In this document: piece after piece, positions 1-6,687 of the stretch | Numbering within the stretch: the stretch's first letter is position 1 | How the letters are laid out: each line of letters opens with the position of its first letter | Origin: CAVPRW01 sp046727435 [NCBI: bacterium] | GTDB lineage: Bacteria > Tectomicrobia > Entotheonellia > J063 | Assembly (NCBI GenBank): GCA_046727435.1 | Contig: JBKPCR010000351.1 | Location: 1 to 10,398, forward strand | Length of the DNA: 10,398 nucleotides | Direction: 5' to 3' | Notes under the pieces: generated by a model | The model's input: only the letters and a program-made list of their open reading frames with translations | Told to the model about the DNA's origin: nothing | The model's database searches: none | Program-made: the position numbers and the translations under genes

Positions 1-29
1 TTAGGGTTGAAATGTTCTGGGCGCTCTTC

Positions 30-55
30 GTGGCACAAGATGCATCTTGCGCCAC
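30..55. repeat. 26-bp near-perfect palindrome
   Basis: The core CAAGATGCATCTTG (36-49) is a perfect 14-bp palindrome. It is flanked by GTGGC on the left and GCCAC on the right, with one mismatched pair (A35 with C50). There is no spacer, so a dimeric DNA-binding protein site fits better than an RNA hairpin. No gene is recognised next to it in this window, so its target is unknown. Confidence 0.6.
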
Positions 56-101
56 ATCGGGGGCCGCGAGCTTTCCACGAGTACGAGTATAGGAAATATA
101 A

Positions 102-131
102 AGCCACTTTTCAGCCACTTTTTACGTGGCT
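102..131. repeat. Short direct repeat plus hairpin
   Basis: AGCCACTTTT occurs at 102-111 and again at 113-122, an 11-bp period. The second copy also pairs as AGCCAC (113-118) with GTGGCT (126-131) around a 7-nt loop. Repeated GCCACTTTT-like blocks are reminiscent of end regions of some IS21-type elements. That link is from memory and weak, and no transposase gene is present. Confidence 0.4.
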
Positions 132-260
132 CCGGCGCCTCTCAGCATCCCGCCTGTGTCCCCCCACGCCACCGGGAGCCAAACCTCGCGATGACGGCGG
201 GTCTTATTGGGGTTCCAGGAGCCTTACCGTACGTTTTCCGGGTGCGACCCGTTTCAGCCC

Positions 261-425
261 ACGTCACGACAGACTCTGTTGGTTAAGTCAACAATGCACG
301 GACAAGTGGTTTTCTATACGAGATTTGAAAGCCAGAGCGATCCAGTAAATTCCTCTAGCGATAGTCGCTCCCATGACGTTGGAAATTGACCGCCGCAATT
401 TACCCAACAGAGTCTGTTCTGACGC
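261..425. mobile_element. MITE-like element or IS end remnant
   Basis: Two inverted arms bound this 165-bp stretch, 261-288 and 398-425. They match at about 23 of 28 positions, including a perfect 14-bp core: ACAGACTCTGTTGG at 269-282 against its reverse complement at 404-417. The inner part, CTCTGTTGGkTAArT, resembles terminal repeats of the IS903 branch of the IS5 family, which contain CTTTGTTGAATAAAT. The interior is too short for a transposase. I could not define a target-site duplication. It is either a miniature inverted-repeat element or the collapsed ends of an IS. Confidence 0.45.
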
Positions 426-614
426 GGTTTGCTGGGAGCGTGGTACCCCAGAAGCCTCATGCACAGAACCCGTTGACACGTCCTCCACACCTGACGACAT
501 TCGCGTCAATGCGCAACACCTCTCCGCTCCCCGCGATCGGCGTCGGAAGACGCGTCCGGAGCATGCGGCCGGTTGGATCTCGCGCTGGGGCTCCGGTCCG
601 CGTTCACGCCCTGC

Positions 615-1028
615 TCAGTCGTATCCCCAGATCTTGAGCACGGCCGTGGGGGCATCACCCACGATCTTGTACTGCACCGTCACCGCCGTGAGCCGGCCCT
701 TGCGTCCCGGCGCATCCTTCGGCGTCGTCGATCTGCCGGCTTTCAGGACGCCGATATCCGTCATCGTGTCATCGCGGCGATTGTCCCATTGAAGGACAAC
801 CTTCGTGAGCTCCACGTCTGCGCCTTCGACGCTCATCTTCATCTGCTTGACGTCCTTCGCCCACCGACCCCCTTCGCTCTTGATCTCCACGCCTTGATCG
901 ACCGCTTTGATCGTCTGCTCGCCGAGGACGAGCCACTCATCAGCAGCTCTGGCGCTGCCCACCGCGCCGATGAGGACGACGGCCGCGACCACGAATGACG
1001 CCACAAACGTCTGTTTCGTGCTCTTCAT
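615..1028 (-). CDS. Secreted small protein, DUF2541/YaaI-like
   Basis: This encodes a 137-aa protein with a clear signal peptide: positive N-terminus (MKSTKQ), hydrophobic stretch at residues 8-23, and a likely cleavage after ARA at about 28. The mature part of about 110 residues looks all-beta and ends in AVLKIWGYD. Overall layout and that C-terminal strand recall the E. coli YaaI/DUF2541 family, which ends in ATLKIIGDD and is periplasmic with no known activity. The ATG at 1026-1028 has a weak AAAGG about 8 nt upstream. The nearest gene on the same strand is the other secreted protein 298 bp upstream, so the two are probably not one tight operon. The secreted-protein call is firm. The family assignment is from similarity of form and is tentative. 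Confidence 0.78.
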   Translation of the reverse strand: MKSTKQTFVASFVVAAVVLIGAVGSARAADEWLVLGEQTIKAVDQGVEIKSEGGRWAKDVKQMKMSVEGADVELTKVVLQWDNRRDDTMTDIGVLKAGRSTTPKDAPGRKGRLTAVTVQYKIVGDAPTAVLKIWGYD

Positions 1029-1326
1029 GCTCGTGCCCTTTCTGATCCTCGTTGGCCAAGGATCCGTTTCCGCCTCCCGCTGGCTCCGCTGCAGGCCGCG
1101 GTGAGGCGAGCGGATTGATCACGTATCGGGTTCGCGACAGTGTACAGAACGGCGCCAGCGCACGACGCTCGCAGGTATACTGCGGTGTGCTGCCAGTGCC
1201 TCCAGCCGTAGCCGAGCAAGCCGGTAAGGCCGGGGGCGAACACGCGCGGATCATTGGAGGAGTGTGCCCTATAAGGCCTCCTTTCTGCTGGTAGAGGGCG
1301 GCTTTCAGGGCCTCCTCTTCGGGGCA
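1029..1326. other. Intergenic region, no gene seen
   Basis: This 298-bp gap separates two minus-strand secreted-protein genes. GGCCTCCT occurs twice (near 1277 and 1308) as a direct repeat. I see no recognisable domain in any frame, no clear promoter for the downstream gene and no strong terminator for the upstream one. Confidence 0.5.
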
Positions 1327-2160
1327 TTAGTCCAGAAATTCAATGCGGTGAATATAGGCCGCGGCGGTACCCCCTTCACCCGAGGCGAAGGTATCGACGC
1401 CCAGACTGATCCCAGAGAGCATGGGCACATCCGCTTTGTGAAAATAGGTGTGAAACGCGGTGCGCAGGTCGAACTCCGACGTCACCGCGTCCTGCGGTGG
1501 CGGATGGCCGAGACAGACAAACCGGCCGCCCTCGTGAAAATATCGGCCCTGGTATGGGGTGTCGAGTTGGTCCTCTTGGCCCAGGAAGAGGCCGATAAAA
1601 TACGGCCGCGCCGGGATCAGCACATGCCCACTGGCGACGTCGGCCTCACCGAAGGAGATGTAGACCATTAACGCTTCGTTGTTGACCTTTCGCTCATATG
1701 AGGCCCCTGTGGGATACTTGATGACCCCCCAGGTGATGCGGATCGTCGAAACCTCGGCCAGCATGAACTGGCTGTTGACCAGAAACCCTCGGACGGGTTG
1801 CTTCGCTTCTAACACGAGCGCCCCGGCGTGGTGCGACAAGGCCAGTACGGCAGGGTCCTCCGCCCCATGTTCCAACTCGAAGCCCTTGGTGTGGAGCCAC
1901 GCCTCCATTGAGCCCCCGGGATAGTCGGTGAAATCAATCACCCGCGTGATGTTGGGCATGCGACGCTCGGCCGGATGTGCCGCCCCGGTGGCGGCTGTCA
2001 CCACGGGTGCCACGCGGAGGGTCGAGAACGCAGGTAGGATAGCCCAGGCATCGCTGCGCGTGATCACCAGGAGTATGCAGACGAGTACCGCTTGGGCCGC
2101 GACCGGGGAACTACGCATCACACTCAGGGACGGCACAGCTGACAGCTGTGAGCGGTGCAT
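1327..2160 (-). CDS. Secreted protein, tentatively DUF3047-like
   Basis: This encodes a 277-aa protein. The start at 2160 is chosen because a strong AAGGAGG (2167-2173 on the plus strand) lies 6 nt upstream; the open frame runs further upstream, but that part is low-complexity and not protein-like. Residues 21-34 are hydrophobic and a signal peptidase site is likely after AWA at about 40. The mature part looks beta-rich. Distinctive stretches are LVLEAKQPVRGFLVN (about 115-129), ITWGVIKYPTGASYE (142-156), MVYISFGEADVASGH (165-179) and ISLGVDT (251-257). The order 'strand, W, yP-GAS, then a v-FG strand' resembles periplasmic DUF3047 proteins, whose function is unknown. The function here is unknown, and export to the periplasm is inferred from the signal peptide. 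Confidence 0.8.
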   Translation of the reverse strand: MHRSQLSAVPSLSVMRSSPVAAQAVLVCILLVITRSDAWAILPAFSTLRVAPVVTAATGAAHPAERRMPNITRVIDFTDYPGGSMEAWLHTKGFELEHGAEDPAVLALSHHAGALVLEAKQPVRGFLVNSQFMLAEVSTIRITWGVIKYPTGASYERKVNNEALMVYISFGEADVASGHVLIPARPYFIGLFLGQEDQLDTPYQGRYFHEGGRFVCLGHPPPQDAVTSEFDLRTAFHTYFHKADVPMLSGISLGVDTFASGEGGTAAAYIHRIEFLD

Positions 2161-2166
2161 GGGAGC

Positions 2167-2173
2167 CCTCCTT
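2167..2173 (-). promoter_or_regulatory. Strong ribosome binding site
   Basis: AAGGAGG on the minus strand lies six bases before the ATG at 2160. It decides the start of the 277-aa secreted protein and rejects the 100-codon longer frame. Confidence 0.8.
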
Positions 2174-2222
2174 CTGGACATGGGGGTCGGGTCAACACAC
2201 ACAGGGGACCTGGGAGCGGCTG

Positions 2223-2228
2223 ATTCTA
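2223..2228 (-). promoter_or_regulatory. Possible -10 box, secreted protein gene
   Basis: TAGAAT reads on the minus strand about 63 bp before the start codon of the 277-aa protein gene and matches TATAAT at five of six positions. No good -35 is seen at 16-18 bp, so this is a weak candidate. Confidence 0.25.
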
Positions 2229-2578
2229 TCCGATGAGGCGGAACAAGTACAGCACAATCGAGACTCATGGCGGGTATCGCCTGTGGGGTCCTATCGCAGC
2301 GTCCCCCTGGAGGTCCTACGCGAAGAGCGATCTTCAGGCCACCCCCGCCGACGCCTCGGCCGCGGTCGCCCCTGGCTTGACTGGCTCCCGCCAGAAGACC
2401 GTCCGCTGTCCCGCGCCATGCTAACGTGGACACGTCCCCTGGCACTGTGGCGGCATGCACGCCGGATCTGCACGCCCTTGGGGGCCAGCACCTGGGTCAG
2501 CCCGACCAGATCCAGGTGCGCAGAGCGGTTGGACAGGGGGAAGTCAGGGGAGGTTAACACACGGGCGCGGGCAGCTCA
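2229..2578. other. Gene-free stretch beside broken regulator
   Basis: Open frames run through this stretch on both strands, but none shows a recognisable domain or a proper start. It occupies the place where the second half of the winged-helix domain should lie if the copy at 2579-2753 were intact. The regulator sequence has therefore been replaced here by unrelated DNA, or has decayed beyond recognition. Confidence 0.5.
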
Positions 2579-2753
2579 GGACCTGCCGTTGCAGCTCAGC
2601 CTTCGTCAGCAGACGGCCAGGATGCTCGACCAGATATTGCAGCCCTGCCAACGAGCGGCGACGTAGGGCAATGGGCTGCTCCCCTCGCCACAAACGGCCG
2701 TGCGTCACATCGAGACAGAACGGTCCAAAGGTGAGGTGATGCGAGGGCTCCAT
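2579..2753 (-). pseudogene. Truncated winged-helix regulator (copy 1)
   Basis: From the ATG at 2753 the frame encodes MEPSHHLTFGPFCLDV and continues to LTKAELQRQV. This matches the first 58 or so residues of the intact gene at 6688-6999 almost residue for residue. The match stops near 2579. After that the frame reads unrelated residues to a stop at 2544. What remains is the N-terminal beta-sheet and helices 1-2 of an OmpR-type (Trans_reg_C) domain. The recognition helix and the C-terminal wing are gone, so the product could not bind DNA in the normal way. AGGAG lies 6 nt before the start, and the upstream control region is preserved, so the fragment may still be transcribed. It is read as a decayed duplicate. 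Confidence 0.75.
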
Positions 2754-2774
2754 CGGGGTCTCCTAGACGTCGGC

Positions 2775-2794
2775 TTGAACAGCATTTGAACAGC
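2775..2794 (-). promoter_or_regulatory. Tandem 11-bp operator box, copy 1
   Basis: TTGAACAGC occurs at 2775-2783 and 2786-2794, a period of 11 bp; on the minus strand this reads as two CTGTTCAA-type boxes. Direct repeats spaced 10-11 bp are the known target form of OmpR/PhoB-type winged helices. A further half-site, CTGAACAG, lies at 2839-2846. The same three elements at the same spacings occur in copy 2. Binding by the winged-helix protein is inferred. Confidence 0.55.
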
Positions 2795-2853
2795 TCGATG
2801 CCAGAGATCCTCCAAATTTAAACGCGCGGGCCATGTTGCTGAACAGGTAGTTG

Positions 2854-2859
2854 ATTGTA
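2854..2859 (-). promoter_or_regulatory. Possible -10 box, copy 1 regulator
   Basis: TACAAT on the minus strand is conserved at the matching place in copy 2 (7100-7105). No clear -35 is seen here. The distal half-site at 2839-2846 would lie at about the transcription start. Confidence 0.35.
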
Positions 2860-2896
2860 TGTTACTAGCAGTAGGCGGTTTGGCCCAGATGGGGCG

Positions 2897-3152
2897 ATGC
2901 ACGAGACAGCGCAGGCGCGCCGTTTACTCGCGCGGCCGGCAGTGTCTCGGATCCGTGTGGACGGTCGGTGGCCCCTCAGGTGGTCGGCGCGTCTTGGCGG
3001 CATGACCATCGCCATCCGGGAAGAGCCGGGACAACCCACGATCACCGAGCTCACCGGCCCCTTGCCCGACCAGGCGGCGCGGCTGGGCGTGCTCAACCAG
3101 CGGTATCTGCACCGTGTCCCCACGCCTGAGCGTGGAGTATCGTTCCGTGTGA
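2897..3152 (+). pseudogene. Small conserved protein gene, frameshifted
   Basis: From the ATG at 2897 the frame reads a lead-in and then RIRVDGRWPLRW, GGMTIAIREEPGQPTITELT and GPLPDQAARLGVLNQ. I recognise the pattern 'RVRG-hl-W--WF-GlTi...LtGPl-DQAALhGvL..irDLGLpLlSVe', common in small (70-90 aa) uncharacterised bacterial proteins. The expected ending, LSVEYRSV and a stop, is present but one base out of frame. Removing one C from the run CCCC at 3118-3121 joins the two parts at exactly the expected length and ends at TGA 3150-3152. It is either a true frameshift or a sequencing error in a C run. Without the shift the frame runs on to 3247 with an unconvincing tail. The TTG at 2855 is an alternative start. 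Function unknown. It lies divergent from the broken winged-helix gene. Confidence 0.5.
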
Positions 3153-3905
3153 GACGGCGCAGGATGGCGCTGCAATCTGCATGCGGCGGTATGCCCACGC
3201 GTGACTCCATGTGCTATGGAGGGAGCATGCTGGGAACAACTGCATAGACGTGAGGCGAGGATCGGTGGTGTGGTCCCTGCTGCGCGGGGGAGAGGCTGTG
3301 GAGAGGAGGTGTGTGGGAGAAGGGCGTATCGGTCACATGAGGGCGGTTGAGGCACCAGGGTATGGCCAGCAGTGGAGGCTGAGTCCCACGGCCCTTTCAC
3401 CGTGATAGCGGTCTTGTCCAGGCGCCGGCTGCGCTCCACCCATCCCTTGCGGCGGTGGGACGTCTCTTCGAGGCCCCAGGGTCGCGAAGGGCACCATGAT
3501 GGCCACGTCGACCCTGGGCCACGACTCCCACGGGTTGGCGACCCGTATAACCCGTGCGCGGAGCCCGTCTAGCGCCTTCCGGGGCACGGGGCAGGACCCT
3601 GGCGCGGCGTCCCTCCCGGCGCCTCAGCGCCCTGGGAGGCGCATGGCTGACGCGCACGACCGCCGGGTCCCTGGCGCGTGGCGCCAGAGAGCCGCCTCAC
3701 GTGGCCGAACCATCGCCCTGCGCTCGGGCGGGGCCTTCACGGGCAGCCTCGTGATGGCCACAACGGTCACGGATGATGGCGTGTGGGAGGTGCTTCGGGG
3801 CTAGGAGTGGTGGATGACACATGGGGTGGGCCATCAAGACGTGGCACCGGATGACCGCTTCTCTAGACGGAGGTCCCTGATCTCCCCCGCAAGAAAGGGC
3901 CGCGT
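3153..3905. other. Long stretch with little coding signal
   Basis: About 750 bp with many overlapping open frames but no recognised domain. On the minus strand near 3470-3575, residues such as RARVIRVANPWESW look protein-like. A neighbouring frame near 3400-3450 has KGWVERSRRLDKT, faintly like the end of a DDE transposase. Neither can be assigned. One short plus-strand frame, 3643-3804, is listed separately. The whole looks like decayed coding DNA. Confidence 0.4.
3643..3804 (+). CDS. Possible small protein, unknown
   Basis: This 53-codon frame begins at an ATG with GGGAGG just 3 nt upstream, which is close for a ribosome binding site. Its C-terminal half, RTIALRSGGAFTGSLVMA followed by TTVTDDGVWEVLRG, reads like a compact beta-rich segment rather than random sequence. 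The first half is arginine-rich and unconvincing. It may be a small real gene or the tail of a decayed longer one. No function is suggested. Confidence 0.28.
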   Translation: MADAHDRRVPGAWRQRAASRGRTIALRSGGAFTGSLVMATTVTDDGVWEVLRG

Positions 3906-4508
3906 ATGAAACACTTCCGCGAATTCGTGGTGAATGTGCTCGTGGGTGGCTTGCTTATCGTCGTGCCAGTCTACCTCGCCGTGGTCCTGCTGCTCAAGGC
4001 CATGCAATCGCTCGCGAAGCTGGTGCGGCCATTGGCCATGTTGCTCCCCGAATGGTTCCCCGCGGAAAACGTCCTCTCGCTGCTCCTCGTGTTGCTGCTC
4101 TGCTGCCTCATCGGGCTGGCCGTCCGCACCCGGACCGGGCGAGTGATTCGAGAACGCCTCGAGAAGGCCCTCTTCGAGCGACTCCCCGGCTACGCCCTCG
4201 TGAGAAGTCTGACCCAACGACTGGCGGGGGAGAGTCAGGAGCACGCGTGGCAGCCGGCGCTGGTCGAGATTGAGGAGGCCCTGGTCCCCGCCTTCATCAT
4301 TGAAGCACTGGAGGACGGGCGCTTCACGGTCTTCGTCCCGTCGGTGCCCACGCCGTTCGCGGGCGCCGTCTATATTCTCAGCCGGGACCGGGTGCATCCC
4401 CTGGACGTCGCGTTCACGCAGGCGGTCCAGGCCGTCTCTAGGTGGGGCTCAGGCACAAAAGACCTGGTCGCCGCCATGAAAACCGAGCACACCATGCCAA
4501 AGGCATAG
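3906..4508 (+). CDS. DUF502 family inner-membrane protein
   Basis: This 200-aa protein has two transmembrane segments, residues 9-31 and 55-74, and a soluble C-terminal domain. The conserved DUF502 features are present: 'PvYlaVvLLlK' after the first helix, a G-RTRTGRVI stretch (about 70-81), LPGYALVRSLTQ (93-104), and FVPSVPTPFAGAVY followed by ILSRDRVHPLD (143-167). Length is typical for the family, which is widespread in bacteria and has no established function. The ATG has AAAGG 7 nt upstream. The next gene on the same strand starts 480 bp downstream, beyond a transposase fragment, so it is probably transcribed alone. Confidence 0.9.
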   Translation: MKHFREFVVNVLVGGLLIVVPVYLAVVLLLKAMQSLAKLVRPLAMLLPEWFPAENVLSLLLVLLLCCLIGLAVRTRTGRVIRERLEKALFERLPGYALVRSLTQRLAGESQEHAWQPALVEIEEALVPAFIIEALEDGRFTVFVPSVPTPFAGAVYILSRDRVHPLDVAFTQAVQAVSRWGSGTKDLVAAMKTEHTMPKA

Positions 4509-4590
4509 GGGTAACCGTCCAATCCGTGCGAATCCCTACGATTTCCGTGGACAATGATGTCAATCACTCTGCGCCTCCCAGGCCTTCCAG
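4509..4590. other. Short intergenic with inverted repeat
   Basis: An arm CCAGGCCT near 4577 can pair with AGGCCTGG near 4616, inside the adjoining transposase fragment, around a loop of about 30 nt. No T-run follows, so it is not called a terminator. Confidence 0.25.
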
Positions 4591-4920
4591 TCAGGCTCCC
4601 ACTGGCCTAGGAACCAGGCCTGGCGGTACGGCAGGTCGCTCGGCTTGGGCGGGATCGAACGCCGCTTGAACCGTATGGGGTCGTGAGGACCGTCTGCGCA
4701 GGCAGGCAAGCCCGGACGTGTTGAATGCCCGAATCGCGTTGCACACCGTCTGATCGTTGCAGCCCAGGTGCTGGGCGATATGGGGCGGTGCGTGGCCCCG
4801 AGCACTGGCCAGCACGATCTGACAGCGGCGGAGGATCAAGGCATCGCCCGAGCGTAGGCTCGCCTCCAGCGCCGAGCGCTCGGCGCTGGTCGATGAACGG
4901 ACAAAGATCGGTGGTCTCAT
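4591..4920 (-). pseudogene. IS630-type transposase N-terminal fragment
   Basis: The 109-aa frame carries SAERSALEASLRSGDALIL (residues 12-30), a helix-turn-helix with RGHAPPHIAQHLGCNDQTV (41-59), AIRAFNTSGLACLRRR and a degraded AAFDPAQAERP. This is the typical N-terminal DNA-binding half of IS630/Tc1-mariner-group transposases, in which the helix-turn-helix is followed by a linker and a DDE catalytic domain. The catalytic domain is absent: the frame stops at about one third of normal length and I could not recover it in other frames downstream. No terminal repeats or TA duplication could be assigned. There is no good ribosome binding site. It is most likely an IS remnant; a domesticated stand-alone DNA-binding protein is a less likely alternative. 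Confidence 0.65.
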
Positions 4921-4971
4921 ACGACATAGTATCGCTCTTTCCCGAGTAGCTTGTCTGAGCTTGCACTAGCA

Positions 4972-4994
4972 GGGGGCATGGTCCCCGTATGCCC
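4972..4994 (+). promoter_or_regulatory. Hairpin enclosing start of DUF2254 gene
   Basis: GGGCAT (4974-4979) pairs with ATGCCC (4989-4994), which contains the proposed start codon, around a 9-nt loop. The purine run AGGGGG (4971-4976), the only Shine-Dalgarno-like stretch, lies in the left arm. It can alternatively pair with CCCC in the loop. This could restrain initiation, or the true start could be elsewhere. Confidence 0.35.
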
Positions 4995-6326
4995 TCCTCT
5001 ATCCGCGTCAACTCATCATTGTGGAGATATTTCTTGCGCCAGAGGCATCAGATCAGCATTCCCCGCATAGGCGTCCCGATGATCTATGCCGTGGCGACCC
5101 TGGTATGTGGGATCGTGTTTCCGCGTCTGGAATTCCACTATCTGGGTCATTATCGCCATGGTATGACCGTGGCTGTGGCCACTGCGGCATTCTCCGCCGT
5201 AGCCTCCGGAATGCTGGCCCTCACGGCCCTCGTCTTTGCGCTGGCGTTTGTCATGGTGCAGTTTAGCAGCAGCGCCTATTCGCCACGTCTCGTCCTATGG
5301 CTCAGCCGGGCTCCCATCATTTGGCATGCTTTGGGCATCTTTACGGCAACGTTCTTGTTTGCCATCGTGGCGCTGGGCTGGGTCGACCGGAACGGGTCTG
5401 GACAGGTGCCGTTTTTTTCAACGTGGGTGGTCATTCTTTTGCTCATCGCCAGCATGCTGGTCTTAGCCCGCTTGGTCCAAGGCTTGACGATGCTCCAGGT
5501 GACCGAAGTGCTCTATTTCATCAGCCAAAAGGGGCAGCAGGTCGTTGCCGCGACCTATCCTCCCCTGGCCGGTATCGGGCCGACAAGGGTGGGTCATGAT
5601 CAGTCGCCAAAGCCACCTCCAGCAGTCCCGCCGGTGACCCAGACCGTCACGCATACGGGAGCGCCCCTGGCGATCGCCGCCTATGACGTGCCGGCATTGG
5701 TCAGCCTGGCCACACAGGTGGGGGGAGTCATCGTCATGTCCTACGCCGTGGGTGACACGGTTCTTGAAGGGGACACCCTCCTCAGCGTAACTGATGGCCA
5801 ATGTGCGCTCCCCGAAGCGGCTCTGCGGCGGGCCGTACAGCTGCAACGCGAGCGGACGTTTGAGCAAGACCCCAAGTATGCCCTCCGTCTCCTGGTGGAT
5901 ATCGCTATCAAGGCGTTGTCCCCAGCGATCAACGACCCCACCACCGCCGTCCAGGCGTTGGACCACATTGAGGATCTGTTGCGCCGATTGGCCAGCCGAC
6001 GACTCGATGTGGGGCAGGTCCAGGATGGTGATGGGACGTTGCGGTTGATCTTCCCCACCCCTACATGGGGAGATTTTTTGATGCTGGCCTTCGACGAGAT
6101 CCGGTTTTTCGGCGCGACCTCGCTTCAGGTCATGCGTCGTTTGCGCACAGCCCTCTTCGATCTGGCTCGGCTCGCACCCCCGGACAAGCGCGAGCTGGTC
6201 CAGCGCTACATCGCACACCTAGATACGACGGTTAAGGCTGCCATTACAGACCCTGAGGATCAGCGCGAAGCCCTGGAGCGGGACCGGCAGGGGCTGGGGC
6301 TCTCACGCCAGCCCCCGCTCCGTTGA
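4989..6326 (+). CDS. DUF2254 family membrane protein
   Basis: This 445-aa protein matches DUF2254 in length and layout. It has four predicted membrane segments: about 30-45, 60-90, 108-131 and 143-163. After the second comes the family hallmark VMVQFSSSAYSPRL (88-101). The soluble C-terminal half has a small all-beta segment (about 232-268) with VGDTVLEGDTLLSV (254-267), like a biotinyl/swivel-type hairpin but without the target lysine. It then has DPKYALRLLVDIAIKALSPA (294-313) and INDPTTAVQALDHI (314-327), the most conserved block of the family. Residues 190-225 form a proline-rich linker. Function is unestablished; the protein sits in the inner membrane. The start is the least certain part because only AGGGGG about 12 nt upstream supports it. 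Confidence 0.88.
   Translation: MPSSIRVNSSLWRYFLRQRHQISIPRIGVPMIYAVATLVCGIVFPRLEFHYLGHYRHGMTVAVATAAFSAVASGMLALTALVFALAFVMVQFSSSAYSPRLVLWLSRAPIIWHALGIFTATFLFAIVALGWVDRNGSGQVPFFSTWVVILLLIASMLVLARLVQGLTMLQVTEVLYFISQKGQQVVAATYPPLAGIGPTRVGHDQSPKPPPAVPPVTQTVTHTGAPLAIAAYDVPALVSLATQVGGVIVMSYAVGDTVLEGDTLLSVTDGQCALPEAALRRAVQLQRERTFEQDPKYALRLLVDIAIKALSPAINDPTTAVQALDHIEDLLRRLASRRLDVGQVQDGDGTLRLIFPTPTWGDFLMLAFDEIRFFGATSLQVMRRLRTALFDLARLAPPDKRELVQRYIAHLDTTVKAAITDPEDQREALERDRQGLGLSRQPPLR
6290..6315 (+). terminator. GC-rich stem at gene end (weak)
   Basis: GGGGCTGG (6290-6297) pairs perfectly with CCAGCCCC (6308-6315) around a 10-nt loop, overlapping the last codons of the DUF2254 gene. No T-run follows, so intrinsic termination is doubtful. 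Confidence 0.2.
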
Positions 6327-6687
6327 GCCGACCCATTGTCGCCGCCGCGGTCTGCCGATGAGTGCCTCCGTAGCCTACCGCGCAAACATGGCCAACACCT
6401 CCTGGCTCATCGTCGCTTTTGGTGACACGGTTTGAGAGTGAGGTGAACCACTCTCTGACAAGGCCATATACACGAGTGGCCAGATAAAAATTGACCGCTT
6501 TTGGTAAAAAGAACATGGGAAACAGGCCCAGAACATGGACAGCGAGTGATCCACTCCGCGAGATCTCGGACAACTGGCTGGCTCTCACCAAAAACGACGA
6601 AGAGCCGACCTCCTTGACATTGGTGCGGACTGCAGCCGACCGTGTCGGTGCCGCAGGTGTGCGCCGCCTTCGCGATGATTGACACCC
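6327..6687. other. Intergenic region between convergent genes
   Basis: This 361-bp stretch lies between the plus-strand DUF2254 gene and the minus-strand winged-helix gene. I find no gene in it. It contains a perfect 7-bp stem, GAGAGTG (6434-6440) with CACTCTC (6449-6455), loop AGGTGAAC. There is no T-run on either side. As the genes converge here, the stem may help end transcription, but that is not shown. Confidence 0.45.

Larger units (their letters stand above)
1..614. other. Gene-free region with repeats
   Basis: I see no convincing protein gene here. The open frames overlap one another, lack good ribosome binding sites and show no recognisable domain. The stretch holds a palindrome (30-55), a short direct repeat and hairpin (102-131), and a pair of inverted repeats (261-288 and 398-425). 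It reads like decayed mobile DNA plus intergenic sequence. Confidence 0.6.
2579..2870. repeat. Dispersed repeat, copy 1 (with 6830-7116)
   Basis: This stretch is colinear with about 6830-7116 in the same orientation, at roughly four in five bases by eye. It covers the first half of the winged-helix gene, its leader and its promoter region. In both copies the start codon is 86 bp from the distal TGAACAG half-site and there is no gap between them. It is an old duplication rather than a recent one. Confidence 0.75.

Noticed and set aside
2161-2460. 100-codon extension of the 277-aa secreted protein
   Set aside because: It would bury the signal peptide, is glycine/arginine-rich without a domain, and the start at 2160 has a perfect AAGGAGG.
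5463-6218. 251-codon open frame opposite the DUF2254 gene
   Set aside because: It is antisense to a confidently recognised gene in GC-rich DNA and shows no domain.
6434-6455. 7-bp hairpin as an intrinsic terminator
   Set aside because: There is no T-run on either strand beside it, so only a stem is reported within the intergenic entry.
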